A stretch of DNA of 64,000 nt, from the NCBI RefSeq assembly GCF_004364435.1, contig NZ_SOCT01000001.1, positions 124,001 to 188,000 on the forward strand, written 5' to 3'. Each line of letters opens with the position of its first letter. The stretch's first letter is position 1. This stretch comes from Pseudomonas sp. LP_7_YM. GTDB taxonomy: Bacteria > Pseudomonadota > Gammaproteobacteria > Pseudomonadales > Pseudomonadaceae. Below, piece by piece: positions 18,808 to 27,657 of the stretch. The position numbers and the translations under genes are program-made. Below the pieces are notes generated by a model. It made no database searches. It was not told the DNA's origin and saw only the letters and a list, made by a program, of their open reading frames with translations.

Positions 18808-19127
18808 GTGCAGTCAAATTGCGAGAATTGGCCCATTCGCGGACCGGCGACAAGGGCGATACGTCGAACATTTCGGTGATTGCGTTCAAGGCCGAGGATT
18901 ATCCGCGTTTGCTCGGGCAACTGACCGCCGAGCGTGTGGCGGCGCACTTCGCTGAGTTGTTGGGCCCGCAGGCGGGTGCTGTGCGGCGGTATGAGTTGCC
19001 CAATGTGCGGGCGCTGAATTTTGTCCTGCCGGGGATACTGAAAGGTGGGGTGACGAGGTCATTGGCGCTGGACGCGCACGGCAAGGCGCTGGGGGCGGCG
19101 TTGCTGGATATTGAAATCGAGCAGTGA
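18804..19127 (+). CDS. AtuA C-terminal-domain-like small protein
   Basis: A 107-residue protein that matches the C-terminal domain of full-length AtuA proteins: LRELAHSRTGDKGDTSNISVIAF near its start, and PNVRALNFVLPGILKGGVT in the middle. It begins with GTG and overlaps the upstream stop codon by four bases (GTGA), so it is translationally coupled. It is therefore a naturally split second subunit. No terminator is obvious after it. Confidence 0.75.
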   Translation: MSAVKLRELAHSRTGDKGDTSNISVIAFKAEDYPRLLGQLTAERVAAHFAELLGPQAGAVRRYELPNVRALNFVLPGILKGGVTRSLALDAHGKALGAALLDIEIEQ

Positions 19128-19428
19128 GGGCCGTCCTGGCGTGCGGACTGTTTCGCTTTGGCGAGTACTTTTCAAGAGCCAAAAGTAACCAAAGAACCTG
19201 CCTGCTGGGTGGTCCTGCTTCGTCGGGCTCCTGGCTGCTGGAAGAACGAAAAAGTCTGCATGACGCGGAGCGTCGGCGAATGTGTTCCCACGCAGAGCGT
19301 GAGAACGATCAAAATACAGGGTGTTTCAAAAAATCGGATTAATGGCCCTTTGGTCTTCAATACTATCGATTCCAGGCAGCTGCGAATTATTTTCAAAAAA
19401 CATGTGAGGTAAATCCTGTCGGCATCCG
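19128..19428. repeat. intergenic region with two repeat elements
   Basis: A 370-base gap between the AtuA-like operon and the TonB receptor gene. It holds an inverted repeat actttt-caagagcc-aaaagt (19167-19186), part of a longer string of a kind common between Pseudomonas genes, and a second copy of the REP-like palindrome (19285-19305) with one stem mismatch relative to 4767-4787. The last 70 bases are AT-richer and probably hold the receptor promoter. I see no gene here. Confidence 0.5.
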
Positions 19429-19447
19429 TGTAGTGAGAATCAGATTC
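19429..19447 (+). promoter_or_regulatory. possible Fur box upstream of the TonB receptor
   Basis: The string TGTAGTGAGAATCAGATTC matches the 19-base Fur consensus at about 12 positions, with the core TGAGAATCA best conserved. It lies about 50 bases before the receptor start, a plausible operator position. It is much weaker than the efeU box. Confidence 0.4.
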
Positions 19448-19497
19448 GTTTCGCAACGAACGCTCTTCACTACTCGACACCTCAGGTTTACCCGTTC

Positions 19498-21681
19498 ATG
19501 ACAGCTCAATCCGGTTCTCGTGTGTCTGCTTTTTCCGCTCTTCGACCTGCCGCGCTGCTGGGGATGTGCTCGGCGACGGCATTGCTGTGTTCGCTTGGCA
19601 TGAGTTCCCTGGCCAGTGCCGAAGAGATGCAGCTGGATGCAGTCAACATCGATGCCGATTCGCAGACCGAGGTCAGCGAAACCGAGCACAGCCGCACCAG
19701 CTACCAGGCGCGCAAGGCGTCGGTCGCCACACGCACCGAGACCCCGCTGGTGGAGGTGCCGCAGACCGTCAACGTGGTCACCAACCGGGTCATCGAGGAC
19801 CGTCAGCCGAACAGCCTGGACGAGGCAATCAATGCGGTCAGCGGGGTCAAGCAGGGCAACACGCTGGGGGGGACCCAGGACGCTATCCAGAAGCGCGGCT
19901 TCGGCACCAATCGTGACAATTCGATCATGCGCGACGGCATGCAATCGGTGCAGGCGCGCAACTTCACGCCCACCACCGAGCGCATAGAGGTGTTAAAGGG
20001 CCCTTCGTCGATGCTCTACGGCGTTCAGGATCCGGGCGGCGTGATCAACGTCGTCACCAAGAAACCGCAACTGGTCGACGCCCATTCGATCTCCGCGTTC
20101 GGCACCAGCTTTGGGGGCGGCGGCGAACAGATCGATCTCACCGGCCCGATCGGCACCAACGGCCTGGCCTATCGGCTCATCGCCGACAAGCAGAACTACG
20201 ATTACTGGCGCAACTTCGGCAGCATCGACCAATCGGTGATCGCGCCGTCGCTGGCCTGGTACGGCGATGACACCACGGTTTCGGTGGCCTACGAGCACAT
20301 GGAGTATTCGGTGCCATTCGACCGCGGCACGCAGATCAACACCAAGACCGGCAAAGTCCTGGACATCCCGCGCACCCGTCGTCTGGACGAGCCGTTCAAC
20401 GTCACCACCGGCCGCTCCGATTCCCTCGATCTGCGCATGGATCACCGCCTGAACGATACCTGGACCCTGCGTACCGGCTACGCCTACAGTCGCAATTACT
20501 ACAACGACTACCAATCGCGTTTCATCTCGGCCAACTACACCACAGGTGCAGTGACCCGTCGCGGCGATGCCACCCGCGATGCCGTGCAGTTCGCTCACAC
20601 CGCCACGGTCAACATGCTGGGCGACCTGTACTGGGGCGATATGCGGCATGAAGTGCTGTTCGGTGCCGATTACATGAAAAACGATCGTGAGTTGGGCGAT
20701 CTGTACCGCAGCGCCAACAAGGTGGATTTCAACTACAACTCGCCGGTTTACGGCGCCACGGCCCAGCCGAGCGCGGTGAGTGCGGCCAACAGCGACCAGA
20801 GCGATCACCTGCGCACCCACGCGTTCTTTGTGCAGGATGCGATTCACCTGAACGACCAATGGATTTTCCAGGCGGGCCTGCGCTACGACGCGTTCGACGA
20901 ATTGACGGGCAAGGGGCGACCCTTTGTGGTCGGCGCCGATGTCAAGGACAGCAAAGTGGTGCCTCGCGTCGGCCTGGTTTACCTGATTCAGCCGGACTGG
21001 TCGGTGTACGGCAGCTACACCGAGTCGTTCCGCCCGAACACGTCGATCGCCACCCCGATTGGCGATCTGCCGCCGGAGGAGGGCAAGTCCTACGAGATCG
21101 GCACCAAATTCCAGAATGATGCGATCACCGCCACCGTGGCGCTGTTCAATATCAACAAGAAGAACGTGCAGACCAGCGAAGCCTGTGGCACCGAGACCTG
21201 CACCCGGGTCTCCGGCGAAGTGCGATCTCGCGGGCTTGAAGCGGACATCACCGGGCAACTCAACGAGTTCTGGAGCATCACCGGCAGCTATGCCTACACC
21301 GACACCAAGGTTCTGGAAGATCCGATTCTCAAAGGCCAGCCACTGGACGGCGTGTCCAAGCACACCGGTGCCGTTTACCTGACGCGAGACTTCGGGCATG
21401 TCGGTGTCGGCGACCTGCGCGCCGGTGCCGGTGCGCGCTTTGCCAGCCGCTGGGGCGTCAACGATGGGACCGGGACCGAGTACTACCTGCCGTCCTCGAA
21501 GGTCGCCGATGCTTTTGTCTCCTACAAGATGAAGCTGGACGAGCGCGACCTGACCCTGCAACTGAACCTGAAAAACATGTTCGACGAGACGTACTACACC
21601 TCGTCCAGCGGCCTGGGTTCGCCGGCGATTGCCATTGGCGAGCCGCGTCAGTTGGTGGCGCGGGTCAAGCTGGATTTTTAA
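19498..21681 (+). CDS. TonB-dependent siderophore-type receptor
   Basis: A 727-residue outer-membrane receptor. It has a long signal peptide (to about residue 41), a short leader with a possible TonB box (EMQLDAVNI), a plug domain (about 78-200: VEVPQTVNVVTNRVIEDR, RGFGTNRDNSIMRDGM, IEVLKGPSSMLYG, PGGVINVVTKKP) and a beta-barrel ending in RVKLDF with the terminal Phe needed for barrel assembly. There is no N-terminal STN signalling domain, so it does not directly drive an ECF sigma/anti-sigma pair. The plug motifs are of the ferric-siderophore receptor type. The two binding-protein genes that follow are unusual partners. Confidence 0.9.
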   Translation: MTAQSGSRVSAFSALRPAALLGMCSATALLCSLGMSSLASAEEMQLDAVNIDADSQTEVSETEHSRTSYQARKASVATRTETPLVEVPQTVNVVTNRVIEDRQPNSLDEAINAVSGVKQGNTLGGTQDAIQKRGFGTNRDNSIMRDGMQSVQARNFTPTTERIEVLKGPSSMLYGVQDPGGVINVVTKKPQLVDAHSISAFGTSFGGGGEQIDLTGPIGTNGLAYRLIADKQNYDYWRNFGSIDQSVIAPSLAWYGDDTTVSVAYEHMEYSVPFDRGTQINTKTGKVLDIPRTRRLDEPFNVTTGRSDSLDLRMDHRLNDTWTLRTGYAYSRNYYNDYQSRFISANYTTGAVTRRGDATRDAVQFAHTATVNMLGDLYWGDMRHEVLFGADYMKNDRELGDLYRSANKVDFNYNSPVYGATAQPSAVSAANSDQSDHLRTHAFFVQDAIHLNDQWIFQAGLRYDAFDELTGKGRPFVVGADVKDSKVVPRVGLVYLIQPDWSVYGSYTESFRPNTSIATPIGDLPPEEGKSYEIGTKFQNDAITATVALFNINKKNVQTSEACGTETCTRVSGEVRSRGLEADITGQLNEFWSITGSYAYTDTKVLEDPILKGQPLDGVSKHTGAVYLTRDFGHVGVGDLRAGAGARFASRWGVNDGTGTEYYLPSSKVADAFVSYKMKLDERDLTLQLNLKNMFDETYYTSSSGLGSPAIAIGEPRQLVARVKLDF

Positions 21682-21791
21682 CCACTGGTGATGCCGCGTC
21701 CCGAACCGGGTCGCGGCAGCGACGAACTGACACTGAACATGCTGGCCCACAGTGGATCACCACCTGCCACCGCTATTCATAAGGAATCAAT

Positions 21792-22841
21792 ATGACTGCC
21801 TGCTTGCCCACCCTCCGCGTGCTGTCGTTCGCTGCGGGGTTGTCGCTGGGATCGGTCGCACTCGCCGCGCCCCCCATCGATCCGGCCCTACCGGATTACA
21901 CGCCGCAACCGGCACGCCCGTTCGCCGATGCCCGTTTCGTCGACAAGGACGGCGCATTTCGCATTGCGGGCGCCGACCATGTGGATTTCATCGTCAAGCG
22001 CTTCAACGACGCACTGATGAAGATGCACCCCGACTGGCGCTTCCGTATCGAGTCCAAGGGCACCACCAGTGCGGTGCCATTGCTGACCCACGGTGTGACC
22101 CTGTTCGGCGCCATGGGCCGGGCGATCAATCCGCTGGAAACCAGCGCCTACAGCAAGATCGTCGGCAGCGCACCACTGGAAATCCGCGTTGCCTACGCCA
22201 GCGATGACACCTCGCAGCATCTGGCGACGTCTTTGGCGGCCTACGTCAATCGCGCCAATCCCATCGACACCCTGAGCATCGAGCAGATCAACCGCACCCT
22301 GACCATTGGCCATCCCGGCGGGGATTTTTCCCGCTGGGGGCAATTAGGCCTCAAGGGCGAATGGGCCGCGCGGATGATTCATCCCTACGGGACGCCCGAG
22401 TTCACCGGTTTCGGGACTTACATGCAGAAGGACCAGTTAAATGGTTTGCCGTTGGCGCCTAACTACGAGGCCTATGGCAAGACCGAGCTGATTCTCGAAC
22501 GTCTGGCGGCTGACCCGGCAGGCATCGGCATCGCCGCAATTGGCTTGGCAAACAAGCAGATCAAGCAGCTCGGTATCCTCGACCCTAAAACCGGCAAGAT
22601 CACCACCGGCACCCCCGCGCAGGTGGCCGACGGCAGTTACCCCTATGGCCGGTATCTGTATTTCTACCTGCGGCGCGAGCCGGGCAAAACCATCGACCCG
22701 CTGGTGCGCGAATACCTGCGATTCGTCCTGTCGCGTCAGGGGCAAACGCTGATGGCCAGCCAACCCAAGGGTTATCTGCCCCTGAGCGCCGAGGATGCGC
22801 GTACGGAAATCGCCAAACTTGATGAGGCAGCGCCGCAATGA
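21792..22841 (+). CDS. PstS-like periplasmic substrate-binding protein 1
   Basis: A 349-residue secreted protein with a signal peptide ending around residue 25 (SVALAAPP) and the two-lobed fold of phosphate-binding PstS-like proteins. SKGTTSAVPLLTHGVTLFGAMGR matches the family's anion-binding loop region, and TLSIEQINRTLTIGHPGGDFSRWGQLG matches the central linker segment. No ABC permease or ATPase is nearby. It lies 110 bases after the receptor and overlaps the next, related gene by four bases, so the three are probably co-expressed. Its ligand could be phosphate or another oxyanion or complex; this cannot be decided here. Confidence 0.75.
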   Translation: MTACLPTLRVLSFAAGLSLGSVALAAPPIDPALPDYTPQPARPFADARFVDKDGAFRIAGADHVDFIVKRFNDALMKMHPDWRFRIESKGTTSAVPLLTHGVTLFGAMGRAINPLETSAYSKIVGSAPLEIRVAYASDDTSQHLATSLAAYVNRANPIDTLSIEQINRTLTIGHPGGDFSRWGQLGLKGEWAARMIHPYGTPEFTGFGTYMQKDQLNGLPLAPNYEAYGKTELILERLAADPAGIGIAAIGLANKQIKQLGILDPKTGKITTGTPAQVADGSYPYGRYLYFYLRREPGKTIDPLVREYLRFVLSRQGQTLMASQPKGYLPLSAEDARTEIAKLDEAAPQ

Positions 22842-23848
22842 AGACAGTTCTGAAACACACGCTCAGCACGCTGACCCTGTTGGCCTCCAGTCTATCTGTG
22901 GCTGCGCAAAGCCTGACGCCGCCGACCGATGCGCCGTACCTGACCCGCGAGGGCGCTATCGCCATCATCGGCAACGACGGCATGCACGACCTGATGAACA
23001 ACTTCAACACGCTGTTCACGCAGCAGCATCCGGGGTTCAGGTTTGCATTGACCGCCAAGGGGTCTTCAGTGGGTATTCCGGCCCTTACTGCCGATGCCAC
23101 GGCCATCGCGCCGCTGTCCCGCGAGGCGTGGCTGGGCGATATGCATGGCTTTGAGCAGGTCAAGGGCTACGTGCCGCTGGACATTCGCATCGGTTATTCG
23201 GGTTTCGGCCCGCGTGCACCGCACAAAACGCCGCCTGCGGTCTACGTCAACGCCGCCAACCCGCTGCCTGGCCTGACCTTGCAGGATCTGGCGCGCATCA
23301 TCACCGCCGGCCAGCCTGAGGGCGACCTGAATACCTGGGGCCAAGTGGGGATCGAACATCATGCGGCGCGGCGCATTCACGTTTACGGCCTGCGCGACGA
23401 CGGCGGATTCGCCACCAATCTGCGCATGGACAAGCTCGGCGGCAAACCTTTCAGCGCCCAATACGAAGCGCTGAACAGCCGCGAAGCGGTCATCGATGCC
23501 GTGGCTAACGACCCTTATGGCATCGGCCTGACGGGATGGGTCGACGCCAGCAAGACCGCCAAAAACGTGCGCGTGCTGCCGCTGGCTGCCAAGGCAGGCG
23601 AGCCGTTCAGATCACCGGACTACGAGACCGTCGCGGCGGGAGCTTATCCGCTGTCGGCCTTTCTTCATCTGTATGTCGACAACCCGCCGGGCCGGAAGCT
23701 GCCGCCCTTCATCAAGGAATACCTGCGCCTGGCCTTGTCCGACGAAGGCCAGAAAGCGGTGCGTGAACAGCGCGACAGCGAGCAAGGGTATGTGCCGTTG
23801 AGCGCGGCGGATCTGCAGGCAGAACGTCACAAGCTGGAGGGGCTGTAG
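22838..23848 (+). CDS. PstS-like periplasmic substrate-binding protein 2
   Basis: A 336-residue paralogue of the preceding protein, with a signal peptide ending near ASSLSVAA. It shares the segments AKGSSVGIPALTADATAIAPLSR (binding loop), TLQDLARIITAGQPEGDLNTWGQVG (linker) and the C-terminal EQGYVPLSAADLQAE, which parallels KGYLPLSAEDARTE in the first. The ATGA overlap gives translational coupling. The binding loops differ between the two copies, so they may bind different ligands or different forms of one ligand. No transporter genes follow. Confidence 0.75.
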   Translation: MKTVLKHTLSTLTLLASSLSVAAQSLTPPTDAPYLTREGAIAIIGNDGMHDLMNNFNTLFTQQHPGFRFALTAKGSSVGIPALTADATAIAPLSREAWLGDMHGFEQVKGYVPLDIRIGYSGFGPRAPHKTPPAVYVNAANPLPGLTLQDLARIITAGQPEGDLNTWGQVGIEHHAARRIHVYGLRDDGGFATNLRMDKLGGKPFSAQYEALNSREAVIDAVANDPYGIGLTGWVDASKTAKNVRVLPLAAKAGEPFRSPDYETVAAGAYPLSAFLHLYVDNPPGRKLPPFIKEYLRLALSDEGQKAVREQRDSEQGYVPLSAADLQAERHKLEGL

Positions 23849-24024
23849 GCCTGCCGCTGCTGTTGATTGCGCCGAAGGCATGGAGGCCTCCGGGCAGAAC
23901 AAGCAGCGCCGGTGGCGCAGGCTGAGGGCATCAACGACTGCGGCAGAATCGATTGAGGAGTAAGCTGTCGGTCTCTTTCGCTTTCGTGCCCCACGCCCGC
24001 GTGCATCAGGACAATTCCCCCGCA

Positions 24025-25980
24025 ATGAGTTCTTCAGCTCCGTTCGCTCCACCGCCCTCACTGTTTCTACCCTTGACCGAAGAGGATGCGCGGGCGCTGG
24101 CGGCGGGCGGGTCGCTGGACGATTTTCTGCAGACAGCGACACGCGCTCAGCTTGCCGCACTGATGCTGCTGCTCAACCTCAAATCACTGGTCCTGCACAA
24201 CACCCCCATCGAGAAGCTGGAGCGCATGCTCGACGACGTGATGCGCACGGCGAAGTCGATGGAAGAGGCCGGGGGCACGTTGGCCGATCTGTTGCGGCTA
24301 CGCTTTGATCCCGCGCATCTGGCCGACGCCCTGCAAGTGCTGGAGATCGCCGGCATCAGTCTGTTGGAAGAGCACCAGGTCCAGGATCGCCACTACCTCG
24401 ATGAAGAGGGGCATTGGGATTTCGGCTTTGGCAAACGCCACCGTCAGACCCTCGAACCGCTGACCCGCGAGATCGTTTTGACCACGGGCGACGTGTTGCA
24501 CCTGAGCGATCAGCAAAGCCGGATCTTCGATGAATTTCGTAGCTGTCAGGATGAGTCTTTCCACCTGCAGGCCTATGCCGGGGTGGGCAAGACGTTTCTG
24601 CTGGCCAAGTTCTTCGAAACCCTGCCGACCGACACGACTCTGCTGATGGCCACCTACCCGCAACAGGTCACGGCGCTGAAAGACCGCATCCGGCAAAGCG
24701 ACCCCGGTCGCAAGTTGCACGCTTGTACCTTTGGCCATATGGCCAACCTGTTGCTTAACCGGGACCAGACGTCGGCCGGCTGGCGCAACACGGGCAGGCA
24801 GCGCACTGGGGCCGATTCGCTGGTCTGCGATCAGCAAATCGTCGAGTGGCTGCAGCTGCAAAACGTCGGCAGCCTGCCACCTCGCCAGGTGGCCTGGGTC
24901 TGCCGCACTGCGGTCTACAGCTTCTGCCTCTCGCCTCTGCCGACCCTCGAAGCGCGGCATTTGCCGTCACTGGGCTATGCCGCCAGCCAGGCCGACATTG
25001 CCATGTTGCTGGAGTACAGCCGCCTGCTGTGGCGCGAAACGGTCCGGCCTTCGGCGCCGCAGATTCGTTTGCCGGTACGCAACAGTCATCGCATCAAGTT
25101 CCTGTCGCTGACCCGCGACGTGGTGTTTGAAAACTTCACCCACATCATCATCGACGAAAGCCATGAACTGACGGCTCCCATGGTGCAGATCCTGGATCGC
25201 AGTCCACAGGCGGTGATCACCCTGGGCGATGAGTTCCAGCAGCTCAGTGGCAAGGCTCCGCGGCACGGTGGCAGCATCCGTCAGCGCTTCATGACCCAGT
25301 CCATTCGCGCCGGACGGCAAATGGCCGAAGTGCTGAACCCTTTGATCCAGTTGCACCCCAGCGATATCAAGGAGGGTTTCGTCGGCCGAGCACCTCACCC
25401 GACGCGCATCATCGGCCACAGCGTCATGCCCATCCCAGAGCGGCCGACCACCATTCTTGTTGCCAACGAATGGGGCCTTTTTGCCTGGTTCAAGCGTCTG
25501 ACCGAAGCGGGTGCACGCTTCCAGTTGCCGCCCGCCACCGCTCAGAACCTGTCGTTGTTCGTCAAGGGACTGGTGCTGCTGTATCGCGAGGATTTGCGTC
25601 CTCAACACCGGCTGATCTTCCGCTACACCCACTGGGACGCGCTGGCCTCGGCCATGGGTGGCAGTCATGAATTCAAGGCTGTGCATGAGTGGCTGGGGCA
25701 GGGCAACACCGAGCAGGACTTCAGCGAGGCTTTGCAGCGCTTTTGTGGTGAGCCGGGCGCGATCATCAAGCTGGCGAAGGTCGAAGATGTGAAAAATCAG
25801 GAGTTCGATACCGTCCTGCTGTCCCGCGACCTGATGCGCCCGCCGCGTAGCGGTTCACCCCATTCCCTGGCCAGCGTCTGCTCACTGCTCTATACCGCCA
25901 GCTCCCGTGCGCGGCATGAGTTGCTGCTGCCGGGAAATTTGAATGACTGGCTGCAGGACATCGGGCGCAAGGAGGGGTAA
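24025..25980 (+). CDS. UvrD/Rep-like superfamily 1 helicase
   Basis: A 651-residue protein with SF1A helicase motifs: a Walker A in QAYAGVGKTFLL, a Walker B with DESH (HIIIDESHEL), motif III in TLGDEFQQLSG and a motif VI-like YTASSRARHELLL. About 175 residues before the Walker A match no motif I recognise. The frame is open further upstream (a TTG at 23953), but I prefer the ATG at 24025; the ribosome-binding site is poor for both, so the start is uncertain. It stands alone, with no nuclease or partner gene next to it. Role in DNA repair, replication restart or defence is undetermined. Confidence 0.75.
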   Translation: MSSSAPFAPPPSLFLPLTEEDARALAAGGSLDDFLQTATRAQLAALMLLLNLKSLVLHNTPIEKLERMLDDVMRTAKSMEEAGGTLADLLRLRFDPAHLADALQVLEIAGISLLEEHQVQDRHYLDEEGHWDFGFGKRHRQTLEPLTREIVLTTGDVLHLSDQQSRIFDEFRSCQDESFHLQAYAGVGKTFLLAKFFETLPTDTTLLMATYPQQVTALKDRIRQSDPGRKLHACTFGHMANLLLNRDQTSAGWRNTGRQRTGADSLVCDQQIVEWLQLQNVGSLPPRQVAWVCRTAVYSFCLSPLPTLEARHLPSLGYAASQADIAMLLEYSRLLWRETVRPSAPQIRLPVRNSHRIKFLSLTRDVVFENFTHIIIDESHELTAPMVQILDRSPQAVITLGDEFQQLSGKAPRHGGSIRQRFMTQSIRAGRQMAEVLNPLIQLHPSDIKEGFVGRAPHPTRIIGHSVMPIPERPTTILVANEWGLFAWFKRLTEAGARFQLPPATAQNLSLFVKGLVLLYREDLRPQHRLIFRYTHWDALASAMGGSHEFKAVHEWLGQGNTEQDFSEALQRFCGEPGAIIKLAKVEDVKNQEFDTVLLSRDLMRPPRSGSPHSLASVCSLLYTASSRARHELLLPGNLNDWLQDIGRKEG

Positions 25981-26071
25981 CCGGCATAAATGTGTAGGCG
26001 CTGGCTTGCTGCGGGTTCGGGTTGCACGGGTGCGAGCGTGGCAGGCGACTTATCCAGCTGACCCGACGCCT

Positions 26072-26093
26072 TCGCTGCGGTCGTAACCTCCGG
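26072..26093 (+). repeat. dispersed REP-like repeat copy
   Basis: The string starting tcgctgcggtcgtaacctcc, a near-identical copy (20 of 22) of 7091-7112, in the same orientation. It lies between the convergent helicase and AraC genes, 3 bases from the AraC stop codon. Confidence 0.55.
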
Positions 26094-26095
26094 AT

Positions 26096-27166
26096 TTATT
26101 GAGTGACGACAGCCGCGCTGCGCCACTGCTTCGGACTGACCCCGAACCAGCGCTTGAAGGCACGGGAGAAGGCGCTGGTTTCCGAGTAGCCCAGCATCGA
26201 GGCCAGTTGGGTGATGCTCAATCTCTGTCGCTTTAAGTGGGCAAGGGCCGATTCCTGTCGAATCTGGTCGACCAGTTGCGTGAAGCTCAAGCCATGGTCG
26301 CGCAGCTTGCGTTGCAGGGCCCATTCGGACAGGCCCAGATGATGAGCAATCTGCTCCAGCACCGGTTCGCCCAGAGGGAGGCTGGCGACGATGATCTGGC
26401 GGGCGCGGTCGAGCAGGCCGGTTTCACTGCCAAGGCCGCTGCCGTTCTCGCCCAACTGGCGGATCGCGTCCTTGATCAGCATCAGCAGGATCGGGTCGCT
26501 GCCGGGCATGACCTTGTCGACCAGATCGCATTTGGGGATCAGCAGGTAATTGCAGCCTTGCGCGAATTGCACATCGGCCCGAAAGGCATCGCGGTGCTCG
26601 TGCCAGTCCTGTGGCTTTGCATGGTCGAAGGCGACCTGCCGAGGCGCCCAGTCGTGGCCGAGTACGTGGCGCACCAGATTTAACGCCATGCCCAAGGTCA
26701 ACTCGGCATCCTGACGGCACTCGTTGATTGCGCCGTGCCGCACCTGATAGTCGAAGCGGTAACACTCTCCCATATCCACCAGTTCGATCAGCGTGCTGTG
26801 CTGGTGGAAGGGGAATGCGGCGCAGAAGTTGATCAGCGCGGCTTCCAGCGTCGGCGAGCACAGGCCGATGTAGCCCAGCAAACCCAGGGCCTGAGGCTGA
26901 AACTGTTGCCCGTAGCGCAGGCCGAAATTATCGCAGCCCGTCTGCCGTGCCGCCTCTTCCAGGACCTTGCAGTAATTGGTCAGCGGCAGGCTCAGGGTTG
27001 GGTGCAGCAACTGCTCGGGGTCGATGCCGGAGCGCCCGAAGACGTGGTCCAGGTCGCCGCCGTGTTGCACGATGAAGCCGTCCAGACCGTTGGCGGCAGC
27101 CGACAATACACCGCGATTACTGGCGGCGTTGCTGGGAACAGCGTTGGGGATGAGGGTCTGAAGCAT
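26096..27166 (-). CDS. AraC-family regulator, probably of the ethanolamine genes
   Basis: A 356-residue AraC-family activator. The N-terminal two-thirds is an OruR/arabinose-binding-type ligand domain (with FGLRYGQQFQPQALGLLGYIG), and the C-terminus holds the two helix-turn-helix motifs ending in GYSETSAFSRAFKRWFGVSPKQWR. It is divergent from the ethanolamine permease and ammonia-lyase genes and most likely activates them in response to ethanolamine (inferred from position). In P. aeruginosa, from memory, the corresponding genes are under a sigma-54 activator, so the regulator type here is different. Confidence 0.8.
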   Translation of the reverse strand: MLQTLIPNAVPSNAASNRGVLSAAANGLDGFIVQHGGDLDHVFGRSGIDPEQLLHPTLSLPLTNYCKVLEEAARQTGCDNFGLRYGQQFQPQALGLLGYIGLCSPTLEAALINFCAAFPFHQHSTLIELVDMGECYRFDYQVRHGAINECRQDAELTLGMALNLVRHVLGHDWAPRQVAFDHAKPQDWHEHRDAFRADVQFAQGCNYLLIPKCDLVDKVMPGSDPILLMLIKDAIRQLGENGSGLGSETGLLDRARQIIVASLPLGEPVLEQIAHHLGLSEWALQRKLRDHGLSFTQLVDQIRQESALAHLKRQRLSITQLASMLGYSETSAFSRAFKRWFGVSPKQWRSAAVVTQ

Positions 27167-27657
27167 CGGGGTAAACGGCCTTAACGGTCTGTATGAATTT
27201 TATTCAAGCAAATGTCATACCTTTTTCCGGCGAAAACTCCTCGGTGATCGGCCGTGGCGCCACTGGTTGCCCGAACCTGTGGGCGCGAGCTTGCGCGCGA
27301 ATGCTCTGGCGCAGGCCTAATGAGGTGTCGGATGTACGGACCTCTTCGTGAGCAGGCTTACCTGCACAGATGATTCGCTGTCGAAAAGGGCGGCAGAGCG
27401 CGCAACGTATCTGCTACTCAACGACCCACTCGGCCAGCGCAGCGTTTGATGCCGGGATGGCAAGCGGCCTCAATCATGACCTGTAATAACGCAAGTCTTC
27501 CGATCCGTGCGCCAGCATCGCGCACCACGTGCCAACGCCCGCAAAACTTGACCGCACAGGACAAAACACGCTTCGCACGGTCAAGCCTTGGTCGTACAGC
27601 GGTGGCTATGCTCGGCGTCAGGCAAATACCGTCGCTTGGCTACCGGGGTGCACAGAC
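27167..27657. other. regulatory region between AraC gene and eat
   Basis: A 491-base gap. It contains a short GC-rich hairpin of REP type, gcgcg-agcttg-cgcgc (27283-27298), and, nearer the permease, a perfect 8-base inverted repeat cttgaccg (27547-27554) / cggtcaag (27578-27585) with a 31-base spacing of arms, about three helical turns. The second could be a regulator operator or an mRNA hairpin. I see no gene in this stretch. Confidence 0.5.

Noticed and set aside
19993..21750. Long open minus-strand frame across the TonB receptor
   Set aside because: Antisense shadow of the receptor gene. No domain or export signal can be read from it.
27638..27653. A sigma-54-like GG-N10-GC (ggctaccggggtgc) just before eat
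   Set aside because: It lies only a few bases before the start codon, so transcription would begin inside the gene. The spacing to the ATG makes a functional -24/-12 promoter implausible.
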